In this document: positions 8,428-16,716 of the stretch, piece after piece
Layout: every line of letters begins with the position of its first letter
Position numbering within the stretch: position 1 is the first letter of the stretch
Virus record (IMG/VR): IMGVR_UViG_3300028840_005471
Location: 1 to 43,409 of that record
Strand: one strand, 5' to 3'
From: a virus
DNA: 43,409 nucleotides
The notes under the pieces: generated by a model
Database searches by the model: none
What the model saw: only the letters and a program-made list of their open reading frames with translations
What the model was told of the DNA's origin: nothing
Position numbers and translations under genes: made by a program

Positions 8428-10254
8428 TTACAGCCTCCCGAGCATTTTCATCGCTGATATAATTACATTATCTATCTTTTCGTCACGAGCAAGGCTCCGC
8501 CTGAGAACATCAGCCCTGGTCTTATCCAGTGCCTCAAGATATGTGCGCAGTATCTCTCTTTTGCGTTTAGTACTTAACTTAGCTAGATTTTCTTCTATCT
8601 TTTTCTCTGATCCTAGCCGCTCAAGTCCGGCAGATATTCCTGTTATTTCACCAATTTTAGCCCCAATACCACCAGCCGTAGTCTTCTTTTTTCTGCGTGG
8701 CTTAGTGACTCTCTCTACTGTTTCCTCTTCTGTAGGTGCTGGTGCGGTTTCAACGATCCCATATTTACCCTTAAAAACGCGCCAAGCTTTAGCGGTACCA
8801 TAAAGACGAGCAAGCGCTGCTTTGGTCTGTGCCTCATCCATATCCCTGTCAATAAGGCCCCGGGCGATAGCATCATTTTTAATGGCCTCGTAATGGGCCC
8901 CCTGAGCAGCCTTTAAAGCTGCTACCATCTCGCCGCTGTTATGCGGCAAGCTGCCGGACATATATTTGCTGATCCACGCGATTGTATTTTTGTCGAACTC
9001 ATTAAAGTCGCTTATCCTAAAAGCTGTGCTTGTTTTCAATGCACGTGCATCTTTAGTATTAATTGAGATCTCATCATCACCGAACTCCATATCTTCAATG
9101 TCAGGCAAGCCGCCCATTGACGCAAAGGCAAAGGTCATCAGCTGCTTGCCTAAATCCAAGGACTCGTCCTTGAGGCTCTCAATAAACTCTTCAGAGGTCC
9201 TGGACTTTGCCGCCTCGATCATCTGGTTCTTATACTGCCTGATCCCCTCCATTCCATTAACAAGCATATCGGGGGTGAGGTTGCTTTCGGCAACAGCAAA
9301 GCGAGCGAAGTTCTCAAGGATGAGTTCCTGCACACGCTCGGGGTTAATGAAGGTCTTGGCCTGCTGCATCAATGCTAACTTCTTAAGGTTCTTCTCTTCC
9401 TCGGATATATCCATACTGTTGATCTCATTGATGCTGTTCACAAATCCCTTCTTTACCCGGTCAACAACGTCTTCCCACGTAGTCTTACCAAGCTTAAGCA
9501 TAGTGTCGCGAAGGATAGCAAACCCTTTCTTAACATTCTCGGGAGTACGCTTAAGGTTTATCCCGGTGTCAACAATAAGCTGGACGTGGTCGCCTACAGG
9601 GACCCCTTGTAGCTGTCGTCCTACATTATCCCGGAGGTTTTCAACCTGTAGCTTAAACTCCTTGGTCCCTTTTTCCTCAATATCCTCACCCTTACCTTCT
9701 CCTCCCCGGCCTCGCATCTGCAATGCCAGCATATCCCGGCGGCGGTTAATGATCTCTTTAAGGGCGGCTTTCCCGGGGGAGACCTCATCCAGTTCAGCAC
9801 GTTTAGCTTTAAGAGCACGTTGGATCTCGCGCCGCTTGCGTCTTAGTTCAGACCTGGTACCAAACTCCATCTTGGCACCCATTGTCTTCTCTGCCTGACG
9901 CATCTGGCCTAAAGTCTCAAGTAGTTTCTCTATATCCTGGCCGACTTCATATGCCCTTTGCTGAATAAGGTATGTTTTCTTATCTTTACCTTCAAAATAC
10001 TGGGGAGGAAATGCCTCTTTAAGTAACTCAACGTGCTCTGCATCAGCAGCTCGGTCATCACGCTCTGCAACAATTGCAGTTACAGCTTTACCTACAGCCG
10101 GGGCTGCTGCCTGTAGGCCACGACCAATGACCTGACCCACGCCTAACGTGGGGGGCTTTTTCGGCCTGGTACGCTGCAACTTCTGCGCCTCTTCCTGCCT
10201 GCGGCGCAGTGAGTTCTGAATTATTTGATCTGCAAGGTTTGCAAACTCAGCCAT
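8428..10254 (-). CDS. Internal virion protein (gp15-like position)
   Basis: The product is 608 residues. ATG 10252-10254 is preceded by TAAGGAGA. It is largely helical and charged, with a Gly/Ala-rich stretch near residues 38-65 (VGQVIGRGLQAAAPAVGKAV) and coiled-coil-like Glu/Lys/Arg helices around 105-170. No enzyme motif is visible. It lies between a 336-residue coiled-coil protein and the giant ejection protein. The three-gene order small-medium-giant matches gp14-gp15-gp16 of T7, which are ejected to form a channel for the DNA. The role is inferred from position and composition rather than recognised sequence. Its stop is 8 bases before the next start, so translation is probably coupled. 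Confidence 0.65.
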   Translation of the reverse strand: MAEFANLADQIIQNSLRRRQEEAQKLQRTRPKKPPTLGVGQVIGRGLQAAAPAVGKAVTAIVAERDDRAADAEHVELLKEAFPPQYFEGKDKKTYLIQQRAYEVGQDIEKLLETLGQMRQAEKTMGAKMEFGTRSELRRKRREIQRALKAKRAELDEVSPGKAALKEIINRRRDMLALQMRGRGGEGKGEDIEEKGTKEFKLQVENLRDNVGRQLQGVPVGDHVQLIVDTGINLKRTPENVKKGFAILRDTMLKLGKTTWEDVVDRVKKGFVNSINEINSMDISEEEKNLKKLALMQQAKTFINPERVQELILENFARFAVAESNLTPDMLVNGMEGIRQYKNQMIEAAKSRTSEEFIESLKDESLDLGKQLMTFAFASMGGLPDIEDMEFGDDEISINTKDARALKTSTAFRISDFNEFDKNTIAWISKYMSGSLPHNSGEMVAALKAAQGAHYEAIKNDAIARGLIDRDMDEAQTKAALARLYGTAKAWRVFKGKYGIVETAPAPTEEETVERVTKPRRKKKTTAGGIGAKIGEITGISAGLERLGSEKKIEENLAKLSTKRKREILRTYLEALDKTRADVLRRSLARDEKIDNVIISAMKMLGRL

Positions 10255-10264
10255 TGTTGTCTCC

Positions 10265-11275
10265 TTAATCTATTTGAAAAATGCCCCTTTTACGAGGGGT
10301 GCCTTTTAGACGAGGTTGGGCGGTCTCTTCTTTTTCCTCTGTTAAAGCCCCTTCTAACTCGTCTCGGCCTGTAGGTTTAGCAATAATCTCACCTATAGGA
10401 CGACCCTCTTCACCGCTCAAGAAAGCAGCCTCAATCCCAAGCGCACCTTTAGCCTGCCTGATGTCCCTGGCTTGCTCCTGCTGTCTCTGCCTGACCGCCT
10501 CAGTCTGGGCAAATCCTTTCTCCTGGAGACCCAACTCAAGCTTGGCCTCCTGAATTGCTGCATCACCTACCAATGCGCGACGTTCAGCCAATGCTTTAGA
10601 CTGCAAAGCAGCCTGCTCCATCAGTCCCTGCGCATTGACTTTCGCCAGCTGCCTGGCAATCTCGCCTGTGATCTTCCCGCTGGCCTCGTGAACACGCTCA
10701 ACAGCACGGCCCAGACGCTCGGTGCTTGTATTAAGCATTGCAGCGAGGGGAGCCCCAATGACCCCCCTGCGGACCATCGTGTCTTTGATGGCCTGGGTAT
10801 CTTTGTCGTGAGCACGACGCAACTCTTTCACTTCCTTCTGCGCCCGCTCGATCTCCCTCTTCTCAGACTCCGTGGCATCTGCCCGGGCCTGGTCGAGGTT
10901 AAAACTAAGGCGGTCAAGCGCCATCTTTTGCTGAGAGTTAAGCTGCTCTACTCCCTGCGCCAATGACGCCTGGATGATCCGTTTGGTCTTACCGCTCAAA
11001 ACAGAGATCGCGTCCTGAATACGGTCAATAGCCTCAGTGGCCTCGACCTCTCCTGTCCTGATCTCATCTTCAAGGGTCTCCATAAACCTGACCATCTGAG
11101 CAGCCTGCGACCGTTCTTTCTTTGTGAGGACGTCACGCTCTTTCTGTGACATCTCTTTCTCAAACCTAAACTGCCTTAACTGCTGAGACCTTGCGGACGC
11201 GCCTTCAACAATAATTCCGCTGATCCCTAATACGGCCTCTATAATAGCGCCTGCTGCTGCTGCTCCACCGCCCAT
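10265..11275 (-). CDS. Internal virion protein, coiled coil (gp14-like)
   Basis: The product is 336 residues. ATG 11275 is preceded by AAGGAGA. It begins with a Gly/Ala-rich apolar helix (about residues 2-25, GGGAAAAGAIIEAVLGISG), typical of small internal virion proteins that enter the membrane. About 200 residues of strongly charged heptad-like helix follow (ERDVLTKKERSQAAQMVRF onward). The middle holds VRRGVIGAPLAAMLNTSTERLGRAVERV, a pattern often seen in podovirus gp14-type proteins. It is first in the run of three internal virion genes and follows a holin-like gene. Function is inferred from architecture and order. Confidence 0.65.
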   Translation of the reverse strand: MGGGAAAAGAIIEAVLGISGIIVEGASARSQQLRQFRFEKEMSQKERDVLTKKERSQAAQMVRFMETLEDEIRTGEVEATEAIDRIQDAISVLSGKTKRIIQASLAQGVEQLNSQQKMALDRLSFNLDQARADATESEKREIERAQKEVKELRRAHDKDTQAIKDTMVRRGVIGAPLAAMLNTSTERLGRAVERVHEASGKITGEIARQLAKVNAQGLMEQAALQSKALAERRALVGDAAIQEAKLELGLQEKGFAQTEAVRQRQQEQARDIRQAKGALGIEAAFLSGEEGRPIGEIIAKPTGRDELEGALTEEKEETAQPRLKGTPRKRGIFQID

Positions 11276-11286
11276 AATAGTCTCCT

Positions 11287-11430
11287 TTATTTTTTTCCTG
11301 CGATCTGTTTCAGCAGGTTAATGACCAGCTGAAACACACTGTTTGATTTGAGTTTCGGGATAAAGGCCAGGACCTCACTGAGAGCGAGGACTGCACCGAG
11401 AACTGCCATCCATACTTCTTGGTTTTCCAT
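11287..11430 (-). CDS. Holin-like single-span membrane protein
   Basis: The product is 47 residues. ATG 11430 has AGGAG 6 bases upstream and the stop is TAA 11287-11289. A short polar start (MENQEVW) is followed by the apolar stretch MAVLGAVLALSEVLAFIP, then a linker with Lys, a second apolar patch (VFQLVINLL) and a basic tail. The pattern of an Ala/Leu helix, ALSEVLA, a Pro-Lys turn and NSVFQLVIN recurs in small phage proteins annotated as holins. It lies between the adhesin block and the internal virion genes. A holin role, permeabilising the membrane so that the lytic enzyme can act, is plausible but unproven. Confidence 0.7.
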   Translation of the reverse strand: MENQEVWMAVLGAVLALSEVLAFIPKLKSNSVFQLVINLLKQIAGKK

Positions 11431-11439
11431 AATAGTCTC

Positions 11440-11703
11440 CTATTTGTTTTTATTGTTCCAATTCTTATCCATATTCTCTTCCGTGTAATGGCATTTAGGT
11501 TTAACTGTACACTCATCACACGTGAATGGAAAGTAATTTGGCTGTTTAAAGTACCACTTGTTGTCAGTAAGCCGCTGCTCAGGGACCGCCCAGTTGTCTG
11601 CCTGTGCTGCAATAAGCTTGGCAGACAGACCGTCATCACACTTCTCTGCGGCAGCCACGGCCTCTGCCTCAGTGTCAAAAACAAAACAAATATTTTTTTT
11701 CAT
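11440..11703 (-). CDS. Small Cys-containing protein of the adhesin cassette, copy 1
   Basis: The product is 87 residues from ATG 11703, which overlaps the stop of the upstream adhesin by 4 bases. The N-terminus (CFVFDTEAEA, then AEKCDD) and the later DNKWYF match the gene at 13165-13431 (CVVFNTEADC, KFNEDC, DGKWYC), so the two are paralogues. Each sits directly behind a LamG-like adhesin. The last third has CDECTVKPKC, a possible metal or disulphide site. Such small partners behind fibres often serve as assembly factors or fibre accessory subunits, but that is only contextual here. Confidence 0.7.
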   Translation of the reverse strand: MKKNICFVFDTEAEAVAAAEKCDDGLSAKLIAAQADNWAVPEQRLTDNKWYFKQPNYFPFTCDECTVKPKCHYTEENMDKNWNNKNK

Positions 11704-13163
11704 GCTGATATGTACCTCTCTCTAAGATACCCATCCAGGTCCTGGACCTGCTGGTCAGAGAACTGCCCGGTGTTCCACATCCCCAGCGCCCATAAGTTGG
11801 CGGGCTGGAGGCTGTTGTAATTGTCAGACCGGGCCCCGATCTTAACTGGCTGGTTGACGGTGCCGCTTAACCCGGATGCCGGGCTGGACGCTGTGCCCTG
11901 CGAGACACCGTTGATCCAAGCCTGCAGGCTCACACCCGGTTTCCACCGACCGATGAGAATGTCACACGCACCCCCCGGTGCCGGGTAACTGACTGTCTCG
12001 TTTGCATTGTATGTCCCGGCCTGGGAAGACACGGTGTATCCTTTAAGGCCAAAGACAAACCTGCGCTGGTTAGCGTCCGTGTTCCATTTGCCGACTATTG
12101 TACTATCTAACACGTCAATAGTTCCACTGTCTGAGAAGTCAGTCTTGGGGTAATCATAAAACTTAAGCTGGTCAATCGGACCAAAAGTATTTGTATTGGA
12201 GTAAAACGCACTATGGCCTATTGCAAAGTCATAAGGCTTACCGGGGTTAAGAACGTCTGTCCAATCAGTGTTGGTAAAAATCGTTCCGTTTGACTGCCGA
12301 ACATTATTGACCCTAAGTTGTATCCTGTCAGCAGCAGCAGCACTGGCATCAAAAGTAACACCAATGTGTAGTAGATCGGACGCAGACCAGGTCGTATCTG
12401 TATTTATATAAAGGTTCATATAATTAGTATTATTGTATCTTATCCCTAGCCACCAAACATTGGTGCCTCCACCCTGGTAACGCTGGATACGCACATAATG
12501 GACGGCACTTCCGACCGGGCCGAACCATATAAGCGGGGCCTCAGCAAAAGAGAAGGCCGTATTCCACGCGTGTGTAGGTTTCCACCAGAACTCAACAGCA
12601 AACCTGTTAAGTTCACCACTATAGGCCGATAGCTTTCTCGCATAATTATTTGTGGTAGCACAATTAATACCGTTGCCATATTTGCAGGGAACAAAGGTGG
12701 GGGTCCCTACCACGTCAAGGTTAAACCCTATCTCACTGGAGATCACACCCAGTGACTGGCTGTCTAGTTTAGAATAGAAGGACACGTTTGAGGTAAGGTT
12801 GCCCAGGACCGCTGCGATCATCTGGCCATTGGTGGGGTCAATAAAGTGGTTTGAGGCGGTTGCCGGGTAAGCGACCCTGTCGTTCTGGAAGAACGCACCG
12901 ACCTTGCTGAGAGGAGACTGGACGGTACCATCATACTCTGGCCGTAAAGAGGCAGAGCCTTGGCTGAAAGTATAGTCTCCGTCCAGGTCCTTGATCTCAG
13001 AGAGAGCATTAGAGACTACCGTCCGGCAAGCCTCCGTCTCCAGGTAAGACTCGAATGTAGGAGAATATGGTGCGGGTGGCGCCGGGGTCACCTCTTTACC
13101 CCGCAGGATCGCACCCGGGTTGTACCACCCATAAAAAAAGGTTTTTCTTAACCTTCTATTCAT
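11700..13163 (-). CDS. LamG/concanavalin-like tail adhesin
   Basis: The product is 487 residues. I place the start at ATG 13163, one base after the previous stop, because its N-terminus (MNRR...YGWYNPGAILRGK) then matches the start of the 259-residue adhesin at 13469-14248 (MNRR...YHSWNTVAGRIRGK). These common first 25 or so residues look like a virion attachment piece. The middle (about residues 180-340) is a beta-rich LamG-type jelly roll with AVEFWWKPTHAW, LLHIGVTFDAS and GPIDQLKFYDYPKT. The C-terminal 130 residues form a second beta-sandwich, KWNTDANQRR through ARSDN, shared with the neighbouring adhesin. It probably binds surface glycans of the host. It is followed by its small Cys-containing partner. 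Confidence 0.75.
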   Translation of the reverse strand: MNRRLRKTFFYGWYNPGAILRGKEVTPAPPAPYSPTFESYLETEACRTVVSNALSEIKDLDGDYTFSQGSASLRPEYDGTVQSPLSKVGAFFQNDRVAYPATASNHFIDPTNGQMIAAVLGNLTSNVSFYSKLDSQSLGVISSEIGFNLDVVGTPTFVPCKYGNGINCATTNNYARKLSAYSGELNRFAVEFWWKPTHAWNTAFSFAEAPLIWFGPVGSAVHYVRIQRYQGGGTNVWWLGIRYNNTNYMNLYINTDTTWSASDLLHIGVTFDASAAAADRIQLRVNNVRQSNGTIFTNTDWTDVLNPGKPYDFAIGHSAFYSNTNTFGPIDQLKFYDYPKTDFSDSGTIDVLDSTIVGKWNTDANQRRFVFGLKGYTVSSQAGTYNANETVSYPAPGGACDILIGRWKPGVSLQAWINGVSQGTASSPASGLSGTVNQPVKIGARSDNYNSLQPANLWALGMWNTGQFSDQQVQDLDGYLRERYISA

Positions 13164-13164
13164 C

Positions 13165-13431
13165 CTACTGTACATCCGAAGTATCCATAGCGTCGCTATA
13201 TACCTCCTCCGTCTTTGCAACGACAATGTCGTTGATCTTTATGGGATGCTTTACGCAATACCACTTACCATCTTTCCTCTGTGTTTTAGAGGTAAAGACA
13301 CTACCTTCACGACCGCAGTCTGTTTCACAGGCAGCACAGTCTTCATTAAACTTAGTAACCGCTGTGTCACAGTCAGCCTCAGTATTAAAGACAACACAGT
13401 CCAGGGACTGCTCCGCAGTCATTTCACACAT
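13165..13431 (-). CDS. Small Cys-rich protein of the adhesin cassette, copy 2
   Basis: The product is 88 residues. The start ATG 13431 has AAGGAG 5 bases upstream, and gives a length matching the paralogue at 11440-11703; an upstream ATG at 13467 has a much weaker site. It contains eight cysteines (CEM, LDC, ADC, EDCAAC, TDC, WYC), a motif CVVFNTEADC and DGKWYC. It follows the 259-residue adhesin and precedes the 487-residue one, so the order adhesin-partner-adhesin-partner is a duplicated two-gene unit. The family is unknown; an accessory or assembly role for the adhesin is inferred. Confidence 0.7.
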   Translation of the reverse strand: MCEMTAEQSLDCVVFNTEADCDTAVTKFNEDCAACETDCGREGSVFTSKTQRKDGKWYCVKHPIKINDIVVAKTEEVYSDAMDTSDVQ

Positions 13432-13468
13432 ACTAGCTCCTTCTCCCCTCAAGAAAAGTTCGCTCATT

Positions 13469-14248
13469 TTATATCACCCAATAAGGACGAAGGATAGCAT
13501 TAATATCTATCCACTCCGCATCTGTTATAGGTCTCCTATAAATTATTATTTCGCCACCCATTCCGGTATTAAGTCGTTCATTACTATCGCTATTAGAAAA
13601 AATCTTTACAGGCTCATTGCCATTGTTTGAAGAAGGAGCTGGAGATGTAGCGGACCCGATAGGGGTCGTGCTGCCATTAAGATAAACCGCACACTCTACC
13701 GAGGGCTCCCATCTTGCCATTAAAATAAAGGACCCGGTAGGCCTCGTAAAATAGGCAACCTGGTCAACGTTAACGCTGCCGCCATTAGACTGGACCGTAT
13801 AAGTATTCGTCTGCAAACGGTAACATCTCTCGTTTGCATCGGGGTCCCATTTAGCAAACACGTGGTCTCCATCGTTGGTCCAGTCTGCCCCGGCCACAAT
13901 AATTGTTTGCCCTACAGAACCGTCAATAAACTCACGGTTGGAATATACCCCAAGCGTCATCCATTTACCATTAGAATAGACAGCTTGACGACCGTTTGCA
14001 GTTTTATACGACGCACTATAATAAGGTCTAACCGCATTATCTCCCTGGGTAGCTGTGTGAGTTGCCCCTACGGCCTGCCAGGCTGACACCCGGTCTGTGT
14101 TTACGATTGTCAAATAAGAAGGTATACCAATAAGACGCATTTTATAATCAGAAGGGATCTCGGGCGCGTCAGCACCCCACTTCCCTCTGATCCTCCCGGC
14201 TACAGTATTCCAGGAGTGATAATAAATATATTTGTCTCTTCGGTTCAC
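13469..14248 (-). CDS. LamG-like tail adhesin, shorter paralogue
   Basis: The product is 259 residues from GTG 14248, 3 bases behind the previous stop. The N-terminal anchor MNRRDKYIYYHSWN and C-terminal sandwich (KWDPDANERC, FILMARWEPSVECAVYLNG, SATSPA, EPVKIFSNSDS) match the 487-residue adhesin, while that protein's long central LamG domain is absent. A different middle segment, including VRPYYSASYKTANGRQAVY, takes its place. The gene is more AT-rich than the structural genes around it. It is presumably a receptor-binding or fibre-tip protein. The shared ends and divergent middle suggest swapping of binding domains between common ends. Confidence 0.7.
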   Translation of the reverse strand: MNRRDKYIYYHSWNTVAGRIRGKWGADAPEIPSDYKMRLIGIPSYLTIVNTDRVSAWQAVGATHTATQGDNAVRPYYSASYKTANGRQAVYSNGKWMTLGVYSNREFIDGSVGQTIIVAGADWTNDGDHVFAKWDPDANERCYRLQTNTYTVQSNGGSVNVDQVAYFTRPTGSFILMARWEPSVECAVYLNGSTTPIGSATSPAPSSNNGNEPVKIFSNSDSNERLNTGMGGEIIIYRRPITDAEWIDINAILRPYWVI

Positions 14249-14251
14249 CCT

Positions 14252-14530
14252 TTATCCCTGTTCGTAGCCGAATATTCCTGTCGCAGTAGTTGAATTGTTC
14301 CAGATTTTAATGACCGGGATAGGATTAAACCCGGCCTGGACCGGGATCACCTGCTTGTCGCCAGCGACATCAGTGTCCCCACCGAGGGGAGTGACCTCAA
14401 GGTCTCCGGCTACACCAACACTTATGATGTCGTGCTCATTAAGGTTGGCGGCAATGTCGTCCGGGGTGATAGATGTGGGGTTAAGACACAGCCCCATCGC
14501 ATTTATGGCCTCTCTTGTTCCTTTTGGCAT
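14252..14530 (-). CDS. Fibre module A, stand-alone
   Basis: The product is 92 residues from ATG 14530 with AAGGAGA upstream. It is a close homologue of residues 1-92 of the 280-residue protein at 14541-15383: MPKGT, AxNAxGL, ITPDDIAANLNE, AGD(L/V)E(V/I)TPLG and TTATGI(F/V)GY are shared. No additional domain follows. It may be a truncated relic of a two-module fibre subunit or a partner that trimerises with it. The biochemical role is not recognised. Confidence 0.75.
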   Translation of the reverse strand: MPKGTREAINAMGLCLNPTSITPDDIAANLNEHDIISVGVAGDLEVTPLGGDTDVAGDKQVIPVQAGFNPIPVIKIWNNSTTATGIFGYEQG

Positions 14531-14540
14531 TTTAGTCTCC

Positions 14541-15383
14541 TTAAATTATATATCTTTCTGTGTCAGCTATAGCAGCGCCGCCGCCTGCCTGTCCGGCAAC
14601 ACCGTCCCAGCGCATAACCAGCTTGGTGTCGTCACCAATGTTTGTGGATGCAGCATATAAATAGACAGAGCCATTTTTCGCTATCTCCAATCTGCTCTGA
14701 CCGTTAAACCCTGCTGTCCAGGCAACATCATTATACCAGAACTCGATATAGCCGCCCTTCTTATCGTTGTCTGCCAGCCGGGGGAGCCATATCCTCTGCC
14801 TGCCGTTATAGCTGCTGCTGGCAAACGTAGAGAATGTGCCTCCATTAGCATAAATATACATCCGGCCCTCAATGGGAACGCCTGCATTCTGGGTTTTAAA
14901 AGAGATCGTCTGGTTCGGACCCAGGTTGTTAACCCCTGCGGTCCACGCATAAATGATGTCCTGGTTACTGTCATAAACCTGGATGACCGTCTCATCTGAG
15001 GAGTCTCCAATGGGTATAAAGCAATCATTTTGCGAAAGAGTGGGTGCAGGCTGATTAAGAGGTCTCTCCCTAAACCCACCTACTTCTATCCCCAGCCTGA
15101 TTGACTTCTCCCGGCGGTACCCGACGATCCCGGTAGCGGTCGTGTTGGCTGCCCATACCTTGACGAGGGGGACAGGGAAATACCCGGCCTGGGCCGGGAT
15201 AATTTCCTTGTCGCCGGGCACATCGGTGTCTCTCCCCAAAGGGGTGATCTCAACGTCCCCAGCAGTACCCAGGGTGAGGAAATCAAACTCATTAAGGTTG
15301 GCAGCTATATCGTCCGGAGTTATTGCGATAGGGTTATAAGCAAGGCCTATAGCATTGCGGGCTGTTTTTGTTCCTTTTGGCAT
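14541..15383 (-). CDS. Two-module fibre protein (module A + module B)
   Basis: The product is 280 residues from ATG 15383 with AGGAG upstream. Residues 1-92 equal the stand-alone protein at 14252-14530. Residues about 115-280 equal the stand-alone protein at 15393-15998, sharing FIPIGD-x3-DETV, YANGG-F--FA-S-Y-G-QRI-LP-L-DND--GGY and DDTKLVMRWDG. The second half is beta-rich and looks like a LamG-type or lectin-like sandwich. The gene is therefore a fusion of two units that also exist separately on each side, all transcribed in the same direction. It is likely a tail-fibre or decoration component that contacts the host surface. Confidence 0.75.
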   Translation of the reverse strand: MPKGTKTARNAIGLAYNPIAITPDDIAANLNEFDFLTLGTAGDVEITPLGRDTDVPGDKEIIPAQAGYFPVPLVKVWAANTTATGIVGYRREKSIRLGIEVGGFRERPLNQPAPTLSQNDCFIPIGDSSDETVIQVYDSNQDIIYAWTAGVNNLGPNQTISFKTQNAGVPIEGRMYIYANGGTFSTFASSSYNGRQRIWLPRLADNDKKGGYIEFWYNDVAWTAGFNGQSRLEIAKNGSVYLYAASTNIGDDTKLVMRWDGVAGQAGGGAAIADTERYII

Positions 15384-15392
15384 TATTATCTC

Positions 15393-15998
15393 CTAAAAAA
15401 TTATTCTCGGTGTATCCTCAATAGAGGATCCGCCCCCGGCGGCCCCAGCAGTTCCATCCCAGCGCATAACAAGCTTGGTTTTATCGCCTATCCAGCTTGT
15501 TTCAAAGCCGCCGTACAAATATACTGATCCATTACGAGCAATATCAACTGCCTCTTCATTATTAAACGCAGCTGTCCACACTGCGCTGTCATAATAATAT
15601 TCAAAATATCCACCACGGCCGTCATTATCTTCCAGGCCAGGGAGATAAATCCGCTGCAGCCCATCATATGTACTGGTAGCAAATTGGGAAAAAGCACCAC
15701 CGTTGGCATAAAAAGTTATCCGACCTTTGGTGGGAGGATCAACTGATTTGCTATCAGCCAGCAATTTAAAACCAGTGCCTACTCCTGTAGCGTTTGCCTC
15801 CCACCTAAAAAAATTATTGGGACCAAGATCATTTATCCTGACCACAGTCTCATCGATTGTGTCTCCTATAGGAATAAAGACATCGTCCTGATAAAAATCA
15901 GGATCAGGAGTTGATAGGGGGAAAGTAGCAAGCGTCGGTATAATCTCTGCTGGCAATACAACCCTTCCTTTAGGGAAGGTCAAACGTCTTTCTCTCAT
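15393..15998 (-). CDS. Fibre module B, stand-alone
   Basis: The product is 201 residues from ATG 15998, overlapping the upstream stop as ATGA, with GGAG upstream. After a short unique lead (about 30 residues) it carries the beta-rich module B: FIPIGDTIDETVV, FYANGGAFSQFATSTYDG, QRIYLPGLEDNDGRGGYFEYYYD and KTKLVMRWDGTAG. This matches the C-terminal 165 residues of the protein at 14541-15383. It is probably a surface-exposed tail or fibre subunit. Function is inferred from location between the tail nozzle and adhesins. Confidence 0.75.
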   Translation of the reverse strand: MRERRLTFPKGRVVLPAEIIPTLATFPLSTPDPDFYQDDVFIPIGDTIDETVVRINDLGPNNFFRWEANATGVGTGFKLLADSKSVDPPTKGRITFYANGGAFSQFATSTYDGLQRIYLPGLEDNDGRGGYFEYYYDSAVWTAAFNNEEAVDIARNGSVYLYGGFETSWIGDKTKLVMRWDGTAGAAGGGSSIEDTPRIIF

Positions 15999-16438
15999 TC
16001 TGTAATCTCCTTGCTTATAAGCAGAAAACCTTTAATAGGTGTAGTTTTTATGTTGCCGCCCAGCCTGGAAAACTCAATGTCAAACGGATAAGCCACACCA
16101 TAATCCAGGTCTTCCGTGTCGGCGGGGTCCAGGACGATCGCCAGCTGATTATTGGCTGTAATACCGAAATCAGCCGGGACAACCTGTGTATCAGAGTTAT
16201 AAAAAATGCCTGCGCCCCCAGTTACACCATCATTGTGCTCCTTGGAATGTGTGGTAAGCACAGACAGCATCTGCACAACGCTGTCGTCTTCAGGATCCCG
16301 GACAGTAAACTTACAATCATACCCGGTGATATCAGCCTCGTCATCAAGTTCATCAAAAAACTCGTATAAGATATTGACTGTATCTCCCTGAACGATCTTG
16401 ATGTCGTCTGTCTGTAAGCTATAAAAATCATCAGACAT
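15995..16438 (-). CDS. Beta-sandwich fibre-attachment protein (BppU-N-like pattern)
   Basis: The product is 147 residues from ATG 16438 with AAGGTGG upstream. The pattern IKIVQGDTVNILYEF, ADITGYDCKFTVRDPEDDSVV, LDPADTEDLDYG and YPFDIEFSRLGGNIKTT is the Ig-like sandwich seen at the start of baseplate upper proteins and many fibre-proximal phage proteins. In other phages this fold connects receptor-binding proteins to the tail. Here it sits between the tail nozzle/holin genes and the fibre modules, in keeping with a connector role. The family assignment is by pattern only. Confidence 0.6.
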   Translation of the reverse strand: MSDDFYSLQTDDIKIVQGDTVNILYEFFDELDDEADITGYDCKFTVRDPEDDSVVQMLSVLTTHSKEHNDGVTGGAGIFYNSDTQVVPADFGITANNQLAIVLDPADTEDLDYGVAYPFDIEFSRLGGNIKTTPIKGFLLISKEITE

Positions 16439-16440
16439 AA

Positions 16441-16716
16441 TTAACCACCTTTACTGAAATAAAACATACCACCTATTATAAGAGATGCAACCACCGTTGC
16501 CCATATGCCAAGCAGCATTTTTTTAATAGAGCCGCTCTCTTTTTTTTGTGCCTCTACCCACTCTGTAAGTTTAGTTACCGTAACAACTAATCCTTTGTCC
16601 GGGTGCATAACAGTCCCCTCCAAAATATTTAATCTACTGTAAGCCCCGCGCATTATAAGGTTGTGGCTCTTGCAGTCATTGTCTTTTAAATCAGGTATAG
16701 TTGTCCCATTGCTCAC
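16441..16716 (-). CDS. Holin/XhlA-like membrane protein
   Basis: The product is 91 residues from GTG 16716; the preceding stop overlaps as GTGA and AGGAG lies 8 bases upstream. A soluble, partly coiled-coil N-terminus (about 1-65, with SRLNILEG and KLTEWVEAQKKES) is followed by one apolar helix (MLLGIWATVVASLIIGGMFYF, about 68-88) and a short tail. This layout resembles haemolysin XhlA-type holin partners. It lies among the fibre genes. Together with the 47-residue protein at 11287 it gives two holin candidates; which one works in lysis cannot be told. Confidence 0.6.
   Translation of the reverse strand: MSNGTTIPDLKDNDCKSHNLIMRGAYSRLNILEGTVMHPDKGLVVTVTKLTEWVEAQKKESGSIKKMLLGIWATVVASLIIGGMFYFSKGG

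Noticed and set aside
1482-8457. Many plus-strand open frames opposite the giant gene
   Set aside because: They lie antisense to a long uninterrupted 2413-codon frame with normal protein composition, lack ribosome sites, and are rich in Ser/Arg/Cys as expected for shadow frames.
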